Position numbers and translations under genes: made by a program
Source: Curvibacter cyanobacteriorum
GTDB lineage: Bacteria; Pseudomonadota; Gammaproteobacteria; Burkholderiales; Burkholderiaceae_C
Direction of reading: 5' to 3'
NCBI RefSeq assembly: GCF_028649475.1
Contig: NZ_JAQSIP010000005.1
Location: 274,811 to 338,810, forward strand
Length of the DNA stretch: 64,000 nucleotides
Notes under the pieces: model-generated
What the model was told of the DNA's origin: nothing
Seen by the model: only the letters and a program-made list of their open reading frames with translations
The model's database searches: none
Shown here: positions 24,063 to 32,525 of the stretch, one piece after another
Position numbering within the stretch: the stretch's first letter is position 1
Layout: each line of letters begins with the position of its first letter

Positions 24063-24254
24063 TTATTTTTTGAGCGAGCAGGTGTTGAAGCCCAGCAGTT
24101 GGTAGGGCGGGCACCAGCCCAGCAGGCCGGTGGCCAGGGGCACCAGGCCCAACCAGCCCCACCAGCCCACGGTGCCGGTGGCCGCCAGGCCCAGCAACAC
24201 CAAACCAATCAGGATGCGCAGCACGCGGTCCATGCCGCCAACGTTTTGGATCAT
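24063..24254 (-). CDS. DUF2892 small membrane protein (YgaP-type membrane segment)
   Basis: The 63-residue protein has the DUF2892 pattern: MIQNVGGMDRVLRILIG, then two hydrophobic helices separated by a Gly/Trp turn, ending WCPPYQLLGFNTCSLKK with the conserved C-P-x-Y and C. In YgaP this segment anchors a rhodanese; stand-alone copies are often found with sulfur or metal stress genes. GGAGGT precedes the start. A perfect 7-bp-arm palindrome 38 bases upstream (24292-24307) overlaps the likely promoter. It follows cueR on the same strand, but its own operator suggests separate control. Confidence 0.85.
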   Translation of the reverse strand: MIQNVGGMDRVLRILIGLVLLGLAATGTVGWWGWLGLVPLATGLLGWCPPYQLLGFNTCSLKK

Positions 24255-24291
24255 GAGAAAGTACCTCCAGGGGGATTCAAGGCTTCATTAG

Positions 24292-24307
24292 ATACCCCAA
24301 GGGGTAT
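24292..24307. promoter_or_regulatory. Palindromic operator ATACCCC-AA-GGGGTAT upstream of the DUF2892 gene
   Basis: Arms ATACCCC and GGGGTAT are perfect inverted repeats around AA. The GC-tract with flanking ATA/TAT resembles operators of CsoR/CstR/FrmR-family repressors, which sense copper, persulfides or formaldehyde. A TATCTAAT -10-like sequence overlaps its edge on the minus strand. No CsoR-family gene is in the window; the assignment to that family is inference. Confidence 0.6.
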
Positions 24308-24324
24308 GCCGGCCGTGATCCAGA

Positions 24325-24819
24325 TCAAGGGGGCACGGCCGCTGCTGGCGCCTGGTTGGCGGGGGCGCAGCAAGGGCTGACGCCGGCCAGGTCGTCGAGG
24401 ATGGGGCAGTCGGGGCGGTCGTCCCCGGCGCAGTGCTGCAACAGGTCTTGCAAGGCCCGTTGCATGGCCTGCATGGCGGCGATGCGCCGGCTCAAGTCGT
24501 CCACATGCTGTTGGGCGATGCGTTTGACGCTGGCGCTGGCGCGTTGGTCTTGGCCCCAGAGGCTGAGCAGCTCACCAATCTCGGCCATCGAAAACCCCAG
24601 CGCCCGCCCGCGCTGGATGAAGCGCAGGCGGTGCACATCGGCTTCGCTGTACAGGCGGTAGCCGCCTTCGCTGCGGCGCAGTTGACCGAGCAGACCCAGG
24701 GACTCGTAGTGGCGCACCATCTTGGCCGACAGCCTGGCCTGGCGCGCGGCCTCGCCGATCTGAAAGCGCGCGCTGGTGTCGGCCTCGGCACTGGGCGTCG
24801 TGGTGGGGCGGTGGTTCAC
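24325..24819 (-). CDS. cueR: Copper-responsive MerR-family activator CueR
   Basis: The 164-residue MerR-type protein has FQIGEAARQARLSAKMVRHYE as winged helix, a dimerisation helix, and two cysteines (C130 and C138, eight apart) followed by Pro-Ile-Leu. That matches the Cu(I)-binding loop of CueR (C112/C120 in E. coli). A further CC pair lies in a C-terminal tail. CueR untwists promoters with 19-bp spacers, and both promoters of this locus have them (25063-25093 and 25152-25182). It starts with GTG, and GTGA overlaps the copZ stop, so copZ and cueR are translationally coupled; the circuit is then autoregulated. Confidence 0.93.
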   Translation of the reverse strand: MNHRPTTTPSAEADTSARFQIGEAARQARLSAKMVRHYESLGLLGQLRRSEGGYRLYSEADVHRLRFIQRGRALGFSMAEIGELLSLWGQDQRASASVKRIAQQHVDDLSRRIAAMQAMQRALQDLLQHCAGDDRPDCPILDDLAGVSPCCAPANQAPAAAVPP

Positions 24820-25013
24820 GGCGCGACCGTGTAGCCTTCTTCGGTGATCACCGCGGCCAGCGCCGAGCGTGGCTGTTCGCTTTGCACCGTGACCTGGCCT
24901 TGGGCGCGGTCGATCTGCACCTGGGCCTGGGGATCGAGTTGCTGAATGGCGCGGCTGATGGCCCGTTCGCAGTGGCCACAGCTCATGCCCTGGACCTGAA
25001 ATTGTTGTTGCAT
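24816..25013 (-). CDS. copZ: Copper chaperone CopZ (HMA domain)
   Basis: A 65-residue heavy-metal-associated domain with the metal site MSCGHC at residues 10-15 and a beta-alpha-beta-beta-alpha-beta pattern. It carries Cu(I) in the cytosol and hands it to the ATPase. It overlaps cueR by four bases and is divergent from copA. The ATG at 25013 gives the exact domain length; the open frame further upstream (to 25172) would read through the promoter. Confidence 0.93.
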   Translation of the reverse strand: MQQQFQVQGMSCGHCERAISRAIQQLDPQAQVQIDRAQGQVTVQSEQPRSALAAVITEEGYTVAP

Positions 25014-25062
25014 GGACTGACTCCTGAAGTTGAGAAAGGGGCCCCAGGGGCCCAGGCTTGCC

Positions 25063-25093
25063 ATCATGAACCTTGCCATGATGGCAAGGTCAA
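25063..25093 (-). promoter_or_regulatory. copZ: CueR-type promoter/operator for copZ-cueR
   Basis: On the minus strand TTGACC (25093-25088) and CATGAT (25068-25063) are separated by exactly 19 bases, the over-long spacer typical of MerR-family promoters. The spacer contains a perfect dyad with 10-bp arms, ACCTTGCCAT and ATGGCAAGGT (25070-25090). Confidence 0.88.
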
Positions 25094-25151
25094 GGCTTTT
25101 AAGGGCCCTTGATGCGCCACAAAGGCCCAAGCGATTGCGCGCTGATTTTGC

Positions 25152-25182
25152 TTGACCCTCCCAGGGTGGCAAGGTTTAGGCT
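25152..25182 (+). promoter_or_regulatory. copA: CueR-type promoter/operator for copA
   Basis: TTGACC (25152-25157) and TAGGCT (25177-25182) are 19 bases apart. The spacer carries an imperfect dyad at 25155-25175 whose right arm, TGGCAAGGT, is shared with the copZ operator. The -10 ends six bases before the copA ATG, so transcription would begin at or next to the start codon. Confidence 0.85.
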
Positions 25183-25188
25183 CTGGCC

Positions 25189-27453
25189 ATGACCCCTGTT
25201 GCTTCCACCCCCCCCAGCTCCGCCACTGCGACCCCCAACGGCACCGTGCCACCGCCCTCCGTCACCCTGGACCTGGGCATCGAGGGCATGACCTGCTCCG
25301 CTTGCGTCACCCGCATCGAGCGCGTGTTGCGCAAGGTGCCCGGGGTGGAACAGGCCAGCGTCAACCTGGCCACCGAGTCGGCCCGCGTGGTGTTCCAGGC
25401 TGGGCCGCAGACCGAAGCCAGCCTGCGTCGGGCGGTGCGCGACGCGGGTTACACCCCGCGGGCGCCGGGCGCCGAGGTGTTGGCCGATGACGTGTCGCCC
25501 TGGGCGGGGGTGGCCCCGGTGGCGCTGGGGCTGGCCTTGTCCCTGCCCTTGGTCGTGCCGATGCTGGCCGACCTGGTGGGGCAGCACTGGATGCTGCCTG
25601 CGCTGTGGCAGTGGCTGCTGGCCACACCGGTGCAGTTTGTCCTGGGTGCGCGCTTTTACCAGGCGGGTTGGCATGCGCTGAAGGCCGGTACTGGCAACAT
25701 GGATCTGCTGGTGGCACTCGGCACCAGCGCCGGGTACGGCCTGTCCCTGTGGTTGTGGTGGAGCACCCCGGCCGGGCAGATGCCGCACCTGTACTTTGAG
25801 GCCTCGGCCGTGGTGGTCACCCTGGTGTTGCTGGGCAAATGGCTGGAGGCGCGGGCCAAGCGCCAGACCACCTCGGCCATCCGGGCCCTGCATGGCCTGC
25901 GCCCCGAGGTAGCCCACCTGCTGGGGCCCGAGGGGGAGCTGGATGTGCCCCTGGCCGAGGTGCTGCCTGGTGACCGTCTGGTGGTGCGACCCGGTGAGCG
26001 CTTTCCGGTTGACGGTGTGGTGTGCGAGGGGCAAACCCAGGTCGACGAGTCCATGCTGACCGGCGAACCGCTGCCGGTGCCCAAGGGGCTGGGCGCTTCT
26101 GTGACCGGTGGCGCCATCAATGGCGAGGGCCGGGTGCTGATGCAGGTCACCGCGGTGGGGGCCGAAACCGTGCTGGCCCACATCATCGCCTTGGTGCAGG
26201 ACGCGCAGGCGGCCAAGCCACCGATCCAGCGCCTGGCCGACCAGGTGTCGGCGGTGTTTGTGCCCGTGGTGCTGGTGTTGGCCTGGCTGACCTGGCTGGG
26301 CTGGGTGCTGACCGGGCATGGCTGGGAGCCCGCCTTGATCCATGCGGTGGCCGTGCTGGTGATCGCCTGCCCCTGTGCCCTGGGCCTGGCCACGCCGGCG
26401 GCCATCATGGCAGGCACCGGCGTGGCCGCACGCCAGGGCATTTTGATCAAGGACGCGCAAGCACTGGAGCTGGCCCGCCAGGTGGACACCGTGGTGTTTG
26501 ACAAGACCGGCACCCTGACCGTGGGCCAGCCCCGGCTGGTGAGCTTCGACCCCGCCGCGGGCGGCGACCCCGCGGCCGCTCTGGCCGTGGCTGCCAGCCT
26601 GCAGCGTGGCAGCGAACACCCCCTGGCGCGCGCGGTGTTGGCGCGGGCCGAACACGAGGGCCTGAACGTGCCCCCCGCCACCGACTGGCTGGCCGTGGCC
26701 GGGCGTGGTGTGCAGGCCACGGTGCAGGGGCGCAGGTGGCGACTGGGCAGTTGGCGTTGGGCCGAAGAACTGGGGGTCGACCGCGCGGCCTGGGCACCCG
26801 CACTGGCGCGCCTGCAAGCGCAGGGGGCCACGGTCTCGGTGCTGATGAGCCCCGCCGCTGAAACGCCCGATGCCGACTGGCTGGTTCACGCTTTGCTGGG
26901 TTTCGCCGACGAACCCAAGGCCGAAGCCGCCGCCGCCCTGAGCCGACTGCGGGCCCGGGGCTTGCGCCTGCGGATGCTGTCGGGTGACAACCGCGCCGCG
27001 GCCGAAGCCATGGGCCTGCGCCTGGGCCTGGCCGCCACCGAGGTCATGGCCGAGGTGCTGCCCGCTGACAAGGCCGCGTGCATCCAGCGCCTGAAGGCCG
27101 AGGGTGCCTGTGTGTTGATGGTGGGCGACGGCGTCAACGATGCGCCCGCCTTGGCCGCCGCCGACGTGGGCATGGCCATGGGCACGGGCACCGATGTCGC
27201 CATGCACGCGGCGGGCATCACCCTGATGCGCGGCGATGTGGCGCTGGTGGCCGACGCGCTGGACATCTCCCACCGCACCGTGGCCAAGATCCGGCAGAAC
27301 CTGTTCTGGGCCTTTGCCTACAACGTCGCGGGCCTGCCTTTGGCGGCCCTGGGTTTCCTCAGTCCGGTGGTGGCGGGGGCGGCGATGGCGCTCAGTTCCG
27401 TCAGCGTGATGGGCAATGCCTTGCTTCTCAAACGGTGGCGACGACGAGGGTAA
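25189..27453 (+). CDS. copA: Cu(+)-exporting P1B-type ATPase
   Basis: The 754-residue ATPase has one N-terminal HMA domain (GMTCSACV, C36/C39) after a 25-residue Pro/Thr-rich lead, then membrane helices with the transport CPC motif (C394-P-C396). It has the actuator TGEP, the phosphorylation site D438-K-T-G-T and the hinge GDGVNDAP (D647). CPC plus later conserved polar residues define Cu(I) pumps. It moves Cu(I) from cytosol to periplasm, supplied by CopZ. The start codon lies only six bases from the -10 of its CueR promoter, implying a leaderless transcript. Confidence 0.95.
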   Translation: MTPVASTPPSSATATPNGTVPPPSVTLDLGIEGMTCSACVTRIERVLRKVPGVEQASVNLATESARVVFQAGPQTEASLRRAVRDAGYTPRAPGAEVLADDVSPWAGVAPVALGLALSLPLVVPMLADLVGQHWMLPALWQWLLATPVQFVLGARFYQAGWHALKAGTGNMDLLVALGTSAGYGLSLWLWWSTPAGQMPHLYFEASAVVVTLVLLGKWLEARAKRQTTSAIRALHGLRPEVAHLLGPEGELDVPLAEVLPGDRLVVRPGERFPVDGVVCEGQTQVDESMLTGEPLPVPKGLGASVTGGAINGEGRVLMQVTAVGAETVLAHIIALVQDAQAAKPPIQRLADQVSAVFVPVVLVLAWLTWLGWVLTGHGWEPALIHAVAVLVIACPCALGLATPAAIMAGTGVAARQGILIKDAQALELARQVDTVVFDKTGTLTVGQPRLVSFDPAAGGDPAAALAVAASLQRGSEHPLARAVLARAEHEGLNVPPATDWLAVAGRGVQATVQGRRWRLGSWRWAEELGVDRAAWAPALARLQAQGATVSVLMSPAAETPDADWLVHALLGFADEPKAEAAAALSRLRARGLRLRMLSGDNRAAAEAMGLRLGLAATEVMAEVLPADKAACIQRLKAEGACVLMVGDGVNDAPALAAADVGMAMGTGTDVAMHAAGITLMRGDVALVADALDISHRTVAKIRQNLFWAFAYNVAGLPLAALGFLSPVVAGAAMALSSVSVMGNALLLKRWRRRG

Positions 27454-27459
27454 AGCACC

Positions 27460-27486
27460 TTGCTATTCGGGCTTTCGTCCTATAAA
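27460..27486 (+). promoter_or_regulatory. Putative sigma-70 promoter for the chemotaxis receptor
   Basis: TTGCTA (27460-27465) and TATAAA (27481-27486) are 15 bases apart, about 95 bases before the receptor gene. The spacing is short (16 if CTTGCT is used); the -10 is good. No clear sigma-28 flagellar promoter was seen. Confidence 0.4.
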
Positions 27487-27581
27487 AGTCTGGCAAACTG
27501 CCCTTTTGTCCCGGTCGCCTGACCGTTGATTTTTGCCAATGGGGCGGTTGGTGTCCCTCGGATGGCTTCTGGAGATCCCTC

Positions 27582-29222
27582 ATGAATCTTTTTGCGACGA
27601 TGCGCTTGTTCACCATCCGTTTTCGAATGATTGGTGCGATTGCGGTGGTGCTCAGTCTTCTGGGCATGTTGGGTGGGGCAGGGATGCTGGGCATGTTCCG
27701 CATCCAGGGCATGAGCGAAGACTTCATGACCCACTCGTATGCGGCCATGGGCAGCCTGACCGAGCTGCGCGCGGAGCTGGCCCAGGTGCGCCGCTTCGAG
27801 AAGGACATGATCATCCAGTATGAAAAGCCCGAGGCCGTGAAGCAATTGCGCGGCAAGTGGCTGGAGTCGATTGGGCGCACCGAGCAAGTGCTCAAGCGCA
27901 TCGCCGCGGCCGAGGCGGTCAGCGATGCCACCTTGCTCGACACCATTGGCCAGAAGCTGGGCACCTACCGCGATCAGTTTTCGTCGGTGGCGAACCAGCT
28001 CGAGTCCAGTGGCTACGAATCCGCCACCACCGCCAACCGCATGAGTGGTCGCGCCGTGGCCCAGTTTGAAGAAGCCGAGAAGGCCCTGATGCAGCTCGAG
28101 AAAAGCCTGACCGACCAGGTCAATGGCGCGGTTGCTGACCAGGCCCGCGTGTCCAAGCAGACCCAGTTGCTGTTTGTGGCGGCGGTCATCATCACGGTGC
28201 TGGTGGTGGTGCCGCTGACCTTGCTGAACATGCACTCGATCTGCCGCCCGCTCGAGGTGGCTCGCCAGGCGGCCCAGGCGATTGCCGGTGGTGACCTGTC
28301 GCGCCGCATCGACCACGACGGCAAGGACGAAGTGGCGGACCTGTTGAAGGCATTGGCGGACATGCAAGCAGGCCTGGGCGCCATGGTGGCGCAGGTGCGC
28401 GATGCGAGCGAGAACATCGCCACTGCCAGCCACGAGATTGCCACCGGCAACACCGACCTGTCGGGCCGCACCGAGCAAACCGCCTCGAACGTGCAGACCA
28501 CCGTGTCGTCCATCAACGACCTGACCGGCAATGTGCAACAGACGGCCTCGTCGGCCCAGCTGGCCAACCAGCTGGCGGCCTCGGCCTCGAGCGCTGCGGT
28601 GCGCGGCGGCTCGGTGGTGCGCCAAGCGGTGTCGAGCATGCACGAGATCTCGGCCTCCAGCCGCAAGATCAACGACATCATCGGCCTGATCGACAGCATC
28701 GCCTTCCAGACCAACATCCTGGCTTTGAACGCGGCCGTCGAAGCCGCGCGGGCCGGTGAACAAGGCCGTGGTTTTGCCGTGGTGGCCAGCGAAGTGCGCG
28801 GCCTGGCACAGCGCTCGGCCCAGGCCGCCAGCGAGATCAAGGGCCTGATCAAGAACAGCGTCACCGCCGTGGACGGCGGCGTGAAACTGGTCGAAGACGC
28901 GGGCTCGGCCATGGACGAAATCGTCGGTGGCGTGCAGCGCGTGTCCGACATCATTGGCGAGATCACGGCAGCCGCGTCCGAGCAGTCGAGCGGCATTGGC
29001 AACGTCAACCAGTCCGTCAACCAGATCGACCAGATGACCCAGCAGAACGCGGCCCTGGTGGAGCAGTCGGCGGCCGCGGCCGAGTCGCTGCGCGAGCAGG
29101 CCGACCGCCTGGCCAGCGTGGTGCGTCAGTTCCGCCTCGACGAAGACCGTGCGGCGCGTGCCGCGGCCCCGCGCGCGGCCTACTTGGCCCAGCGTGAGCC
29201 GTCGGGTTTGTTGGGCATGTGA
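27582..29222 (+). CDS. Methyl-accepting chemotaxis protein
   Basis: The 546-residue receptor has a transmembrane helix at about 15-37 and a periplasmic helical bundle (about 40-190), with [15 protein letters not shown] like a four-helix MCP domain. A second transmembrane helix (195-215), HAMP (216-270) and the signalling hairpin tip [20 protein letters not shown] follow. It relays ligand binding to CheA/CheW. It ends [11 protein letters not shown]... without a CheR-docking pentapeptide such as NWETF, so it probably depends on other receptors for adaptation. The ligand is unknown. It is monocistronic, ending at the terminator at 29268. Confidence 0.93.
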   Translation: MNLFATMRLFTIRFRMIGAIAVVLSLLGMLGGAGMLGMFRIQGMSEDFMTHSYAAMGSLTELRAELAQVRRFEKDMIIQYEKPEAVKQLRGKWLESIGRTEQVLKRIAAAEAVSDATLLDTIGQKLGTYRDQFSSVANQLESSGYESATTANRMSGRAVAQFEEAEKALMQLEKSLTDQVNGAVADQARVSKQTQLLFVAAVIITVLVVVPLTLLNMHSICRPLEVARQAAQAIAGGDLSRRIDHDGKDEVADLLKALADMQAGLGAMVAQVRDASENIATASHEIATGNTDLSGRTEQTASNVQTTVSSINDLTGNVQQTASSAQLANQLAASASSAAVRGGSVVRQAVSSMHEISASSRKINDIIGLIDSIAFQTNILALNAAVEAARAGEQGRGFAVVASEVRGLAQRSAQAASEIKGLIKNSVTAVDGGVKLVEDAGSAMDEIVGGVQRVSDIIGEITAAASEQSSGIGNVNQSVNQIDQMTQQNAALVEQSAAAAESLREQADRLASVVRQFRLDEDRAARAAAPRAAYLAQREPSGLLGM

Positions 29223-29267
29223 GTTCAGCCCGGCGCCGAGGCTCGCCTGCAGGGGCCCGTCAGAGCG

Positions 29268-29297
29268 AAAAAAACCGCCCTCATGGGGCGGTTTTTT
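29268..29297 (+). terminator. Intrinsic terminator after the chemotaxis receptor
   Basis: A-run, CCGCCC, TCATG loop, GGGCGG, then six Ts, starting 46 bases after the receptor stop codon. It is symmetrical enough to work in both directions. The remaining bases up to 29447 show nothing notable. Confidence 0.85.
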
Positions 29298-29447
29298 CAT
29301 GGCTGGTCTGTGGCGTTCTCGGGGGGCCGCCGGGGCCCTGGGACCGGGCCTCAGGGCGCCAGGGCGGACCTGACGGGACCTGGGGGAGGCTGGCTTCGAG
29401 CGCTCAAGGCGAGGGCGATCTGACCGGCGCGATCAGATCAGGCCCCC

Positions 29448-32400
29448 TCATGCGGCGTTGCCCTTGGACTTGCTGCGCGAGAACCATGACACGTACAGCG
29501 AGGGCAGCACCACCAGGGTCAGCAAGGTGGCGGTGACCAGGCCGCCGATGACCACGATGGCCAGCGGGCGTTGGGTCTCGGACCCGATCTCGCGCGACAG
29601 CGCCATGGGCAGCAGGCCCAGGGCGGCCAGCAGGGCCGTCATCAGCACGGTGCGCAGGCGCTGCATGGAGCCCAGTCGGGCTGCCTCGTAGACCGTGTGG
29701 CCGGCCTTGCGCAGCTGCTGGAACACCGACAGCATCACCACCCCGTTGAGCACCGCCTGGCCGCTGAGCGCGATGAAGCCAATCGCCGCCGACACCGACA
29801 AGGGGATGTTGAACAGCCACAGCGCCACAAAGCCGCCCACCAGCGCCAAGGGCACGTTGAGCAGGATCAGCGAAGCCATCTTGAAGGACTTGAAGGCGTC
29901 GAACAGCAGCACGAAGATCAGCAGCAGCGAGATCGGCACGACCACCGACAGGCGCTGCATGGCGCGCTCCTGGTTCTCGAATTCACCCGACCAGTTCAGC
30001 ACATAGCCGTCCGGGATTTGTACCTGGCTCTTGACGCGGGCCTTCATGTCGGCGACCACCGAGCCCATGTCACGGTCCTTGATGAAGATGCCGATCGCCG
30101 TGGTGCGGCGACCCGCTTCGCGTGCGATGTTCATCGCGCCACTGGTTTCAGTGATGTGGGTCACCGCGCCCAGTTGCACATAGCCCCCGTCAGGGGTGGA
30201 GATGGGGGTGCGCTCCAGGTTGGCGATCACGCGCTCCTCGGGCGGCAGGCGCACGGCCACGGCAAACTTGCGTTCGCCTTCCCACAGGCTGGTGGCGGCC
30301 TTGCCGGCGAGTGCGGCTTCGATCACGTCCTGGATGTCGCTGACGTTGAGACCGTAGCGCGCGGCGCGGTCGCGGTCGATGTCGATCAGCAGCTGGGGCA
30401 CCTGGCCGTCGCGGTCGATCTCGGCCCGCGACACGCCTCGCACCTGCTTGACCTCGCGCGCGATGGCCTCGGTGATGCGCTTCATTTCGGCCAGGTCATC
30501 GCCGGCCAGCTTGATCACGATCTGGCCCTTGATCTGCGAGATCGATTCGAGCACGTTGTCGCGGATCGGCTGCGAGAACGCCGGGTCGATGCTGGGGATG
30601 GCCGACAGCGCGCGGTCCATCTCGTCGATGATCTTGTCGCGTGTCATGCCCGGGCGCCATTCGGACTCGGGTTTCACGTCGACAAAGATCTCCGCCATGC
30701 TGATGGTCTTGGGGTCGGTGCCGTCCTCGGGCTGACCGGCCTTGGACACCGTGGTGCGCACCTCGGGCACCGTCAGCAAAGCCTTGCGCGCCATGCGCAG
30801 GATGCGGGCGGCCTCGTCGGTGGACACATTGGGCGAGAGCGCGAAGTTGACCCAGGTGGTGCCTTCGTTGAGCTCGGGCAGGAACTCCGAGCCCAGGCGC
30901 GACGCCACCACGCCCGACATCACAAAAGCGCCAACGGCGATCGCGGCGACCTTGCGGCGGTGGTTCAGTGCCCAGCCCAGCACGGGTTCATAGACCTGCT
31001 TGGCGCTGCGCACCAGGCGGTTGTCGTCGTGCGGCAGTTTGCGGCGCAGCATCCAGTAGGCCAGCAGCGGCACCAGGGTCAGCGAGAAGATCAGCGAACC
31101 GATCAGCGCCATGGTCACCGACAGCGCCATGGGCTGGAAGATGCGGCCTTCGTGGCGTTGCAGCGCAAAGATCGGGATGTGCGCGGCAATGATGATCAGC
31201 ATCGAGAACAGGGTCGGGCGGCCCACCTCGTTGGCCGCGTCGATGATGGTCTGCTTGCGCTCGGCCTCGGGCATGTCCTCGCGGTTCTCGGACAGGCGGT
31301 GCAGGATGTTCTCGATCACGATCACCGCGCCGTCGACGATGATGCCGAAGTCCATCGCCCCCAGGCTCAGCAGGTTGGCCGGCACGCCCATGATCTTCAG
31401 GCCCATGAAGGTGGCCAGCAGCGACAGCGGGATCACCACCACCACGGCCAGGCTGGCGCGCAGGTTGGACAGGAACAGGTACAGCACCAGCGACACCAGC
31501 AGGGCGCCTTCGACCAGGTTGCGGAAGACGGTGGACAGGGTTTTGTCCATCAGCCAGGTGCGGTCGTAGAAGGGTTCGATCTTCACGCCGGCGGGCAGCA
31601 CATGGTCGTTGAGGTCGGCGATCTTGTCCTTCACGTTTTTCAGCACGACGCTGGGGTTCTCGCCTTTGCGCATGATGACGATGCCGGTGACGATGTCGTC
31701 ATCGTCGTCCTGGCCCACCACGCCGAGGCGCGGCACCGCCCCGATCTTGACCTGGGCGATGTCGCGGATCAGGATCGGTGTGCCGTTGCGCGAGGCCACC
31801 ACGATGCGGCCAATGTCCTCGGCCGAGCGCAGCAAGCCGATGCCGCGGATGGTGTACTGCTGGGCCCCCTGGGCCACGTAGCTGCCGCCAGCGTTGGAGT
31901 TGCCGCGACCCAGCGCGTCGAGCAGGTTCTGGAAGTTGAGTTTGTAGGCGCGCAACTTGTCGAGGTCGGGCTGCACCTCGTACTGCTTGATGGCGCCCCC
32001 CATGGCCACCACGTCGGCCACGCCAGGCACCTGGCGCAGGCCGCGCTCGACCACCCAGTCTTCGAGTGTGCGCAGCTCGGTGGTGCTTTTGCCGTCACCG
32101 CGCAGGCGGTAGCGCATGATCTCGCCCACCGGCGTGGCGTTGGGCGCGATGTCGGCTTCCACGCCCGCGGGCAGGTCCACGCCGCGCAGGCGTTCGCCCA
32201 CTTGCTGGCGCACCAGGTTGACGTCGGCCTTGTCGTCGTAGGTGACGACCATGAAGCTCAGGCCAAACTGGGTGTGCGAAAAGACCCGGATCGAATTCGG
32301 CAGGCCCGACAGGGCCACCTCGATCGGCAGCGTGACCTGCTTTTCAACTTCTTCGGCTGCGCGGCCCGGGTAGAGGGCGATCACGGTGACCTGGGTGTCG

Positions 32401-32525
32401 GTGACGTCAGGGAAGGCCTCGACCGACAGGTTCTTGAAGGCGATCACCCCCGCCATCGCAAACAGCAGGGTGCCCAGGATGATGAACAGCGGCTGGTGCA
32501 CCGCGTAATGGATCAGGCGTCTCAT
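29448..32525 (-). CDS. Heavy-metal RND efflux permease, CzcA type (system 1)
   Basis: This 1025-residue inner-membrane pump has twelve transmembrane helices in two repeats and two large periplasmic loops. The proton-relay helix TM4 reads D392-FGIIVD398-GAVIVIE405-N, the DFG-x3-DGA-x4-EN signature of HME-RND pumps exporting divalent cations such as Co, Zn and Cd. A run of four Asp (DDDDD-like stretch near VVGQDDDDDIV) lies in the first periplasmic loop. It is the last gene of an OMF-adaptor-permease operon; its ATG overlaps the adaptor stop by four bases. The divergent two-component system at 35.2 kb is the likely regulator. Confidence 0.92.
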   Translation of the reverse strand: MRRLIHYAVHQPLFIILGTLLFAMAGVIAFKNLSVEAFPDVTDTQVTVIALYPGRAAEEVEKQVTLPIEVALSGLPNSIRVFSHTQFGLSFMVVTYDDKADVNLVRQQVGERLRGVDLPAGVEADIAPNATPVGEIMRYRLRGDGKSTTELRTLEDWVVERGLRQVPGVADVVAMGGAIKQYEVQPDLDKLRAYKLNFQNLLDALGRGNSNAGGSYVAQGAQQYTIRGIGLLRSAEDIGRIVVASRNGTPILIRDIAQVKIGAVPRLGVVGQDDDDDIVTGIVIMRKGENPSVVLKNVKDKIADLNDHVLPAGVKIEPFYDRTWLMDKTLSTVFRNLVEGALLVSLVLYLFLSNLRASLAVVVVIPLSLLATFMGLKIMGVPANLLSLGAMDFGIIVDGAVIVIENILHRLSENREDMPEAERKQTIIDAANEVGRPTLFSMLIIIAAHIPIFALQRHEGRIFQPMALSVTMALIGSLIFSLTLVPLLAYWMLRRKLPHDDNRLVRSAKQVYEPVLGWALNHRRKVAAIAVGAFVMSGVVASRLGSEFLPELNEGTTWVNFALSPNVSTDEAARILRMARKALLTVPEVRTTVSKAGQPEDGTDPKTISMAEIFVDVKPESEWRPGMTRDKIIDEMDRALSAIPSIDPAFSQPIRDNVLESISQIKGQIVIKLAGDDLAEMKRITEAIAREVKQVRGVSRAEIDRDGQVPQLLIDIDRDRAARYGLNVSDIQDVIEAALAGKAATSLWEGERKFAVAVRLPPEERVIANLERTPISTPDGGYVQLGAVTHITETSGAMNIAREAGRRTTAIGIFIKDRDMGSVVADMKARVKSQVQIPDGYVLNWSGEFENQERAMQRLSVVVPISLLLIFVLLFDAFKSFKMASLILLNVPLALVGGFVALWLFNIPLSVSAAIGFIALSGQAVLNGVVMLSVFQQLRKAGHTVYEAARLGSMQRLRTVLMTALLAALGLLPMALSREIGSETQRPLAIVVIGGLVTATLLTLVVLPSLYVSWFSRSKSKGNAA

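Noticed and set aside
27454..27581. Sigma-28 (flagellar) promoter before the chemotaxis receptor
   Set aside because: No TAAA-N15-GCCGATAA-like arrangement; only a sigma-70-like pair could be supported.
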